Below are positions 59,375 to 64,000 of a stretch of DNA of 64,000 nucleotides, one piece after another. The translations under genes and the position numbers were made by a program. Position 1 is the first letter of the stretch; each line of letters opens with the position of its first letter. This stretch comes from an uncultured Coriobacteriales bacterium (GTDB lineage Bacteria > Actinomycetota > Coriobacteriia > Coriobacteriales > UMGS124): assembly GCA_934636245.1 (NCBI GenBank), contig CAKUAI010000006.1, positions 114,013 to 178,012 of the forward strand. Reading direction: 5' to 3'. The notes under the pieces were generated by a model. The model was not told the origin of the DNA and searched no databases. It worked only from the letters and a program-made list of their open reading frames with translations.

Positions 59375-60220
59375 TTACGCAAGTTCAGCCTGCACAGTCA
59401 GCTCGCGCTCGCTCAGTGCCCACATGTGGGCAGCAGCCCGCTCGGCAGCAGCCCGCTCGGCAGCAGCCCGCTCGGCAGCAGCCCGCTCGGCAGCAGCCCG
59501 CTCGGCAGCAGCCCGCCTCGAGAGCAGCAAGCCGCCGCCGAAGATGCTCGGCTTGCCGGCCGCCTTCATGGCGTCTAGGCTCCCGACGAAGGCGCACTCG
59601 TCGGCCATGACCCGCAGCGGCTCGCCGTGCCCGGACATCCACTGCAGGCGCGCCGCCGTGAGCACGGAGTCCGGGAACTCGTACTTCGGCAGCGGCACGG
59701 CCGCCTTGAGGCCCATGCGCACCTTCGCCGCGTCGGCGGCCTCGCCGACCAGGCGGCCGAGGTTCGGCTCCGACTCGCAGGCGACGCCCGGCAGCAGGCT
59801 CGTGAGGAAGGCCGTCCGCACCGTCGCGCCGTTCTCGTAGGTCACGTCGGAGTCGCTCAGGAGCGCCGTCACCCTGCCCAGGTGGCGGCGAAGCGGCCCG
59901 AAGCACGTGAGCGAGGGCGCGAAGAGGAAGAACGGCACGGAGCGGGAGACGTAGAAGCCCACGATCTCCGACAGGATGGAGAAGGGCGGGTTGTCCACCA
60001 CGCAGCAGCCCTCGGGGTACTCGAACGCCTCGTAGTCGCCCTCGGGGTAGAACGGGCGCACGGCGCGGGCGGGGTCTATCCCGAAGCGCTCGACGCAGTA
60101 GCCAAGCACGGCGTCGTAGACCTCGGGCGGCGTGTAGCAGTCGTCGGTGGTCTTCTTTGGTTTGAACTTGTCGACGAAGCCCTCGTAGTCCTCAAACTCG
60201 GCCCTTGTCTTGCCTGCCAT
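59375..60220 (-). CDS. phage N6-adenine methyltransferase-like protein with AAAER tail repeats
   Basis: The 281-residue protein has DDCYTPPEVYDAV, then CCVVDNPPFSILS with NPPF, the catalytic motif IV of N6-adenine methyltransferases, and FFLFAPSLTCFGPLRRHLG. The family resembles EcoRI-methylase-like phage proteins. Residues about 240-265 are six AAAER units coded by a 15-bp tandem repeat. The ATG at 60220 is chosen because the upstream part encodes a hairpin. It would methylate phage DNA to evade restriction (inference). Confidence 0.7.
   Translation of the reverse strand: MAGKTRAEFEDYEGFVDKFKPKKTTDDCYTPPEVYDAVLGYCVERFGIDPARAVRPFYPEGDYEAFEYPEGCCVVDNPPFSILSEIVGFYVSRSVPFFLFAPSLTCFGPLRRHLGRVTALLSDSDVTYENGATVRTAFLTSLLPGVACESEPNLGRLVGEAADAAKVRMGLKAAVPLPKYEFPDSVLTAARLQWMSGHGEPLRVMADECAFVGSLDAMKAAGKPSIFGGGLLLSRRAAAERAAAERAAAERAAAERAAAERAAAHMWALSERELTVQAELA
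59430..59516. repeat. 15-bp in-frame tandem repeat, 5 perfect copies plus a partial sixth
   Basis: GCAGCAGCCCGCTCG starts at 59430, 59445, 59460, 59475 and 59490, with a sixth near-copy from 59505. Fifteen bases keep the reading frame, so copy-number change lengthens the tail of the methyltransferase-like protein by five residues each. Perfect identity suggests recent slippage. Confidence 0.92.
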
Positions 60221-60235
60221 GCGCACCCCATGCGG

Positions 60236-60256
60236 AAAGGGGCCTCGCGGCCCCAT
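60236..60256 (-). terminator. hairpin terminator before the methyltransferase-like gene
   Basis: GGGGCC-TCGC-GGCCCC forms a 6-bp stem with a 4-base loop. On the minus strand TTTCC follows. It lies between the HTH gene (stop at 60265) and the methyltransferase-like gene. Confidence 0.55.
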
Positions 60257-60264
60257 AGGTTTCG

Positions 60265-60726
60265 TTACCCCTTCTTTCTACCGCGCCCGCGACGCGCCTT
60301 GAACTCGCGCTGCCTGCGGCGGTTGTCCTCGCCCGCCTCGAGCGCCCGCAGGCGCATCTCCTCATTGAAGCAGCCGTGGCACAGGTGCATGCGCCTGGCA
60401 CGCGCGCTCTCCTCCCACACCACGCGCCCGCACCCCGGCGTGCAGCACACCCGCTCGCGCACGTCCTCGGGCCACTCCACGCCCTGCGCCTTGAGCCTGC
60501 ACAGCTCCATGCGCACGGCCCCGTAGGAGCGCCCCAGGCGCTTCGCCACGGCCCGCAGCGGCATGCGCCGGTACTGGGACATCAGGAACTCGCGCTCGGC
60601 CTGCGCCCACCGCCTGCACTGCCTGCGGGGCGCTTGTTGTGCGCGTTTCGCGCATGTGACACCTGCAACACCCACGGGCCGCAAAGGCCTCCTCGAATCG
60701 CCCTCCAGGGGCCTTTGCCCGCCCAT
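60265..60726 (-). CDS. phage helix-turn-helix protein with a zinc-knuckle-like cysteine pattern
   Basis: The 153-residue basic protein has a Myb/GcrA-like HTH (EREFLMSQYRRMPLRAVAKR, LGRSYGAVRMELCRLKA, about 44-80) and then C-x3-C...C-x2-C cysteines (CTPGCGRVVW and LCHGC, about 94-120) that may bind zinc, followed by a very basic tail. It is a likely late-gene or packaging regulator. The exact start is uncertain; a shorter version from a later start is possible. Confidence 0.7.
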   Translation of the reverse strand: MGGQRPLEGDSRRPLRPVGVAGVTCAKRAQQAPRRQCRRWAQAEREFLMSQYRRMPLRAVAKRLGRSYGAVRMELCRLKAQGVEWPEDVRERVCCTPGCGRVVWEESARARRMHLCHGCFNEEMRLRALEAGEDNRRRQREFKARRGRGRKKG

Positions 60727-60748
60727 TGCACCCGCCTTCCCCCGGCCC

Positions 60749-60922
60749 CTAACGGCCGGGCCTCGCCTTCCCCTGCCTATTGCCGCGCGCCGCCTTGGGC
60801 CGCACTCCCGCGTTCCTGAGCGCCCGCGTCCTCATCTCGCCGCGCCTCACGAGCGCCTCGGCGAGCGCGGCGGGCAGCGCGTAGCCGCCCCCCTCCGCCA
60901 CGAGGAACCTCATGCCGACCAT
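60749..60922 (-). CDS. small basic phage protein, unknown
   Basis: The 57-residue product (MVGMRFLVAEGGGYALPAAL...) has GGAGAAGAGGGAGAAG upstream of its ATG and overlaps the preceding gene by 13 bases. The C-terminal half is very basic. No family is recognised. Confidence 0.6.
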   Translation of the reverse strand: MVGMRFLVAEGGGYALPAALAEALVRRGEMRTRALRNAGVRPKAARGNRQGKARPGR

Positions 60923-61098
60923 GGCTTCTCCCTCTTCTCCTCGCCCCTGCGCCTGAACAGGGCGCACGCGTGGTCGCAGTCCCCGACCCTCGGCCGAATG
61001 CTCAGATGCCTGCACCCGTGTGCCAGGAACTCGTCCTTGGGCGGGAGCCCGTGGCACGTCCCGAAGCGGTTGAACTCGCAGTCCCCGCACCTGTCCAC
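60910..61098 (-). CDS. small cysteine-rich phage protein, probable zinc binder
   Basis: The 62-residue product starts at a GTG right after the stop of the upstream gene. It has cysteines in CGDC, C-H at 15-16, HGC and DCDHAC, enough for one or two zinc sites. No family is recognised. Confidence 0.65.
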   Translation of the reverse strand: MDRCGDCEFNRFGTCHGLPPKDEFLAHGCRHLSIRPRVGDCDHACALFRRRGEEKREKPWSA

Positions 61099-61524
61099 CT
61101 ACTCCACCCCCGCCAGCGCCTTGGCGCGGCGCACGACGTCGGTCGCGCGGGCCTGCCCGCAGTCGACCTTGGCCTCAAGCGCGGGGCACCCGTCGCAGGA
61201 CTCCACGTCGCCGCGGCCTTGGAAGTACTCGCAGCACCCGGGCTTCGCGACGTCGGCCCGCAGCCGCTCCCAGCTGTCCGCCGCTTCCTGCGGCTCCTGA
61301 GACTCCTGGGGCTCGCCCTCAAGCCACGCCTTGAGCCCCTCCACGCAGTCCGGGCAGAGCACCGTGAACTCGCAACTGTCCCTGGTCACCATGTCGTTGC
61401 TGCTCGCCTCCGTCACCGCCGCGCAGGGCGTGTAGTAGGCGATCGTCCCGTCGGCGAACTGCCTTCTTCTCGTCTTCACCAGCGCGCCGCAGCGGCCGCA
61501 CCTTGCCATGAACTCCATCCTCAC
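61099..61524 (-). CDS. cysteine-rich phage protein with zinc-ribbon-like N-terminus
   Basis: The 141-residue product has CGRCGALVKTRRR at the start and CPDC (about 57-60), a treble-clef or ribbon-like pair, then a PQES-type linker. A second cysteine cluster follows (CCEYFQGRGDVESCDGC, about 97-113). It overlaps the gene upstream by GTGA. The function is unknown; small zinc proteins of this kind are common in phage early regions. Confidence 0.65.
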   Translation of the reverse strand: MRMEFMARCGRCGALVKTRRRQFADGTIAYYTPCAAVTEASSNDMVTRDSCEFTVLCPDCVEGLKAWLEGEPQESQEPQEAADSWERLRADVAKPGCCEYFQGRGDVESCDGCPALEAKVDCGQARATDVVRRAKALAGVE

Positions 61525-61643
61525 TCGCCCCCCAGCTCCAGCTCGGGCTGGACGGGCGCGACGGCCACCACGACGGGCCTGCCCGCCATGCGCACGACGT
61601 CGAACGCGCCCTGGGCGTCGGCCAGCACCTCAAGCGTCAGCAC
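61521..61643 (-). CDS. 40-residue minicistron, unknown
   Basis: A GTG at 61641-61643 with AAGGGGGGG upstream starts the frame VLTLEVLADAQGAFDVVRMA and so on to a stop at 61521. It overlaps the preceding minicistron (GTGCTGA) and the following gene (GTGA), which supports translation. The product is acidic and beta-prone. The function is unknown. Confidence 0.5.
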   Translation of the reverse strand: MLTLEVLADAQGAFDVVRMAGRPVVVAVAPVQPELELGGE

Positions 61644-61729
61644 GACGACCCCCCCTTGACCGTGGCTTGCCTGAAGTCGGCCCTGACGACCCTCTCGCCC
61701 AGGGCCGTGTTCCCGTTCACGTAAAGCAT
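61637..61729 (-). CDS. 30-residue minicistron, unknown
   Basis: ATG at 61727-61729 has GAGAGGAGAAG just upstream, the best ribosome-binding site nearby. The frame reads MLYVNGNTALGERVVRADFR and ends 10 residues later. Overlap with the next minicistron suggests coupled translation. Confidence 0.5.
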   Translation of the reverse strand: MLYVNGNTALGERVVRADFRQATVKGGSSC

Positions 61730-61887
61730 GGCTTCTCCTCTCTGAAACGGCGGCACCCCGGCAAAGGGCCCCGGCCTCGCCCTTCCCGTCCCTGCGTCTC
61801 CCGGCTCCCGTGCCGGGGCCCGCCTTGGATTTATTTCTTAATGGATGGATGGATAGATATATAGGCTTCGTTTTTGCTTTGCACTTT

Positions 61888-61931
61888 GCTTGAAGCAGGT
61901 GCTTCACTTACTGCTTGAAGCAGGTGCTTCA
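61888..61931. repeat. 19-bp direct repeat, 25 bp apart, each an internal palindrome
   Basis: GCTTGAAGCAGGTGCTTCA occurs at 61888-61906 and 61913-61931; TGAAGCA/TGCTTCA within it is a 7-bp inverted repeat. It covers the 3' end of the replication-like gene. The 25-bp spacing shifts the frame, so the second copy brings in the stop. Confidence 0.8.
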
Positions 61932-62317
61932 TTGCGTGCTTTCTTGCGCCTTGTCTCGCCCGATGCTTTGCCGCCGCTTCTTCCTGCTTCTGCTTTTCCT
62001 TGCAGGTACGCGGCCCTCTCGGCCACGTCCTCGATGCCGACGAAGCCCGCCTCCAGGGCCTCGGGGTCGATGAGGCGCGCGTCGGCCATCGCCCGCAGGC
62101 AATCGGCCGCCCCCGCCTCGTCCATGCCCCAGTCCTCGCTCAGGTCGAGCACGTCGGCGACCTCGGCGTGCTGGCCGTACTGGTAGGCGGTCGCCGCCAT
62201 GATGCGCAGCTCGTAGTACATCAGCACCGCGCCCGGCCCGAACCGCCTGCGCAGCCTGCGGACGCTCGGCAGCGAGGGCAGGTCGAGCGGGAACCAGGCG
62301 TAGAAGTCCCTCGCCAC
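61904..62317 (-). CDS. phage replication-like protein, Lin1244/DUF4373-type N-terminal domain only
   Basis: The 137-residue product (MARDFYAWFPLDLPSLPSVR, RRRFGPGAVLMYYELRIMAA, then DCLRAMADARLIDPEALEAG) matches the N-terminal domain of DnaD-like phage replication proteins, which are normally longer. It ends soon after a basic linker, at a duplicated 19-bp motif. Either this is a short natural form or the C-terminal part has been lost by the duplication. A GTG starts it. Confidence 0.7.
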   Translation of the reverse strand: MARDFYAWFPLDLPSLPSVRRLRRRFGPGAVLMYYELRIMAATAYQYGQHAEVADVLDLSEDWGMDEAGAADCLRAMADARLIDPEALEAGFVGIEDVAERAAYLQGKAEAGRSGGKASGETRRKKARNEAPASSSK

Positions 62318-62327
62318 CTCGCGCCCC

Positions 62328-62804
62328 CTAGAACGGAATCTCGTCGTCGTAGATTGCGGCCTGCGGCGGGTTGGCCGCGTAGCAGGCGTTCACGGCCGCC
62401 TGCAGGCCCGGGTCGTACTGGCTCGGCGGCGGCGTCTGGGGCGCGGGTGCCTGCTGTGCCGCCCCCTGCTGCCTGGGCGGCAGCTCCACGTTGTCGGCCA
62501 CCACCTCAAGCGCCTCGCGCCTCGCGCCGTCCTTGTCGGCCCACTCGCGCCAGCGCAGCCGCCCCTGCACCGTGACCCGCGACCCCCTGGCCAGGATGCG
62601 CGCCAGGGCCTCGGCCCGCGCGCCCCACACCGTGACCCCCAGGAAGCACGGCTCGTCCTCCCACTGGCCCGTCTGCGAGTTCCTGCGCCTGCCGTTGGAC
62701 GCCATCCTCAGCGACAGCACCGCCGTGCCGCCCTGCGTCTGCCTCAGCTCCGGGTCGCGCGTGAGGTTGCCGCTCACGACCACGCTGTTGATGTTCTCGC
62801 TCAT
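62328..62804 (-). CDS. ssb: single-stranded DNA-binding protein
   Basis: The 158-residue protein has the OB fold of bacterial/phage SSB (INSVVVSGNLTRDPELRQTQ, VTVWGARAEALARILARGSR, VTVQGRLRWREW), a proline-glutamine linker and the acidic tip DDEIPF that recruits partner proteins. Its ATG overlaps the recT stop (ATGA). It protects ssDNA during phage replication and recombination. Confidence 0.95.
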   Translation of the reverse strand: MSENINSVVVSGNLTRDPELRQTQGGTAVLSLRMASNGRRRNSQTGQWEDEPCFLGVTVWGARAEALARILARGSRVTVQGRLRWREWADKDGARREALEVVADNVELPPRQQGAAQQAPAPQTPPPSQYDPGLQAAVNACYAANPPQAAIYDDEIPF

Positions 62805-63745
62805 CGCTCCTCTTCCTCCGTCGTCGCCGTCGCCATGGCGGCCGCCGTGGCCGCCCTCTCCCTGAACTCGCGCGCCGCCCTGCTCGCCAGCGCCAGCACC
62901 GCCGCGTTGTCGGAGCGGTCGGGCACGCCGCGCACCGCGTCGAACACCGCGCGCTTGGCGTCGGCCTCGTCGGCCCCGCACGCCTGGGCGGCGACCCGCG
63001 CCATGTCGGCCATCGCCTGCAGCGCGCCCTCGGAGAAGCCCGAGGACGCGGGCTGGGGCCTGGGCCGGGGCTTGGGCGCGGGGCCGTCGCAGGCGCCCGT
63101 TTCCGGCGGCTCAGGGGCGCTCTGCGGGGCGTCCTCGAAGACCGGCTCGACCTCCACGGCCGCGCGCTGCGCCGCCTCGCCCTGCTCGCCCATCTCGTCG
63201 GCGTCGTAGGTGCCCTGGAACCGCTCCGGGTAGCTCTCGCGCAGCGCCTGCACCAGCGCCACCTTGCGCACCATGGTGGCGGGCTTCGAGCGCCACATGC
63301 TCCTGCCGGTGGAGTACTCCTGCAGCGACACGACGGCCTTCACCGGGTGGCTGCGCGCCTTGTCGTAGACGGTCGCCCACCCGCCCAGGAGTTGCTCGCC
63401 GGGCGCGACCATCGCGCCGTCGCGGTGCACCACGCGGCCGTCGCCGCCCATCACGACCACGCCCGCGTCGAAGCCGTCGAACGCGGGCTGCTCGCAGGCC
63501 GTGCGCACGTAGAAGTCCTTCCCCACGATGACGCTCGCGGGGCCGTCGCCGTACTTGACCAGGTGGCAGTCGCCCGCGAACGGGTTGAGCCCGCGCGCCT
63601 TGCAGATGCCCAGGAAGCGCGCCATCTCCTGCTCGGTGACCCGCGTGTTCGGCGCGACCACGTAGCGCGCCACCGCCTCGGGGGTCAGCAGCACCTCCTG
63701 GCCGTCGCCCGCCGTGTACTCGGCGCGCATGATGTCCTCTCCCAC
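62801..63745 (-). CDS. recT: RecT/Bet-family phage recombinase
   Basis: The 314-residue protein has the Bet/RecT core (YVVAPNTRVTEQEMARFLGI, CKARGLNPFAGDCHLVKYGD, YSTGRSMWRSKPATMVRKVA, LVQALRESYPERFQGTYDAD, residues 28-185), then a proline-rich linker and an alanine-rich helical tail. RecT proteins anneal single strands and work with a 5'-3' exonuclease and SSB. A GTG at 63745 and an ATG at 63730 are both possible starts. Confidence 0.9.
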   Translation of the reverse strand: MGEDIMRAEYTAGDGQEVLLTPEAVARYVVAPNTRVTEQEMARFLGICKARGLNPFAGDCHLVKYGDGPASVIVGKDFYVRTACEQPAFDGFDAGVVVMGGDGRVVHRDGAMVAPGEQLLGGWATVYDKARSHPVKAVVSLQEYSTGRSMWRSKPATMVRKVALVQALRESYPERFQGTYDADEMGEQGEAAQRAAVEVEPVFEDAPQSAPEPPETGACDGPAPKPRPRPQPASSGFSEGALQAMADMARVAAQACGADEADAKRAVFDAVRGVPDRSDNAAVLALASRAAREFRERAATAAAMATATTEEEER

Positions 63746-64000
63746 CTACATCGCCTCCTCGGTGTGCGCCACGCCCCGCGAGTCCAGCAGGCCGCAAACC
63801 TCGCGCACCACGTTGGCCGGGGCCATGTACAGGTTGATTCGCAGGTTCGAGCACGGCTCGTCGACGGTGTGGCCGCACACGCCCCAGCCCTCGCCCTGCG
63901 GCTCGGGCGGCGTCTGCACCGGCTGCGGCGCGGGGGCCTGCACCGGCTGCGCCTGCGGCGCGGGCGTCGGCGCGGCCTGCGCGGCGGCCAGGGCCTGCGC
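63746..64000 (-). CDS. partial gene at the right edge, phage early region, unknown
   Basis: The frame is open from the right edge to a stop at 63746. The visible part is an alanine-, proline- and glutamine-rich linker followed by a folded-looking end (SNLRINLYMAPANVVREVCG, LLDSRGVAHTEEAM). The 5' part lies outside the window. Position before recT would suit a nuclease or a regulatory protein, but nothing visible supports either. Confidence 0.55.
   Translation of the reverse strand, partial: AQALAAAQAAPTPAPQAQPVQAPAPQPVQTPPEPQGEGWGVCGHTVDEPCSNLRINLYMAPANVVREVCGLLDSRGVAHTEEAM

Noticed and set aside
1..64000. tRNA or rRNA genes
   Set aside because: No sequence with a T-loop, anticodon arm and CCA-proximal stem, and no rRNA-like stretch, was found by eye.

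Overview
The window comes from a high-GC anaerobic actinobacterium, most likely a member of the Coriobacteriia close to Eggerthella, Gordonibacter or Slackia (inference). The grounds are two Tat-exported molybdopterin oxidoreductases with DmsB-type Fe-S partners and TorD chaperones, a LuxR regulator with a polytopic membrane N-terminus, a hybrid-cluster protein with its Crp/Fnr regulator, and a GC-rich host frame. Nothing in the window fixes the species.

Positions 1-9.3 kb hold a respiratory or reductive cluster. On the minus strand are a roughly 1,050-residue molybdoenzyme, its four-cluster ferredoxin, a Tat-exported flavoprotein reductase and a Tat-exported SMP-30-like propeller. Three genes on the plus strand, including a TorD chaperone, diverge from it. 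A membrane LuxR regulator follows (9.4-10.9 kb). Positions 11-20.3 kb hold an M42 peptidase, a Crp-like regulator, moeA, hcp with a divergent Crp/Fnr regulator, a DUF4143 ATPase and a radical SAM protein. Positions 20.5-31 kb hold an unknown protein, a LytTR two-component system whose kinase functions are split over two proteins, an XRE-aminotransferase fusion and a second molybdoenzyme operon. Positions 31-35.3 kb are gene-poor and repeat-rich, with a degenerate Fic protein and a Uma2-type nuclease flanked by 122-bp direct repeats.

From about 35.3 kb to the right edge there is a prophage of siphovirus type, transcribed on the minus strand. In transcription order (right to left) it carries RecT, SSB and a replication-like protein, small zinc-binding proteins, a DNA-methyltransferase-like protein, a BrnT/BrnA toxin-antitoxin pair, terminase, portal, minor capsid protein, scaffold, capsid, head-tail connectors, tail tube, chaperones, tape measure, fibronectin-repeat tail protein, hub, baseplate protein, receptor-binding protein, reverse transcriptase, holin and endolysin. 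Packaging and head genes resemble the A118/SPP1 style. No integrase is in view, so the prophage continues past the window.

The most striking system is a complete diversity-generating retroelement (DGR) in the prophage tail region: a target gene with a C-terminal variable repeat (VR), a 108-bp template repeat (TR) and a divergent reverse transcriptase. All 10 TR/VR mismatches fall at adenines of the template sense strand, which is the signature of adenine mutagenesis. A hairpin with a GGAA tetraloop and a 16-bp palindrome lie just past the variable repeat.
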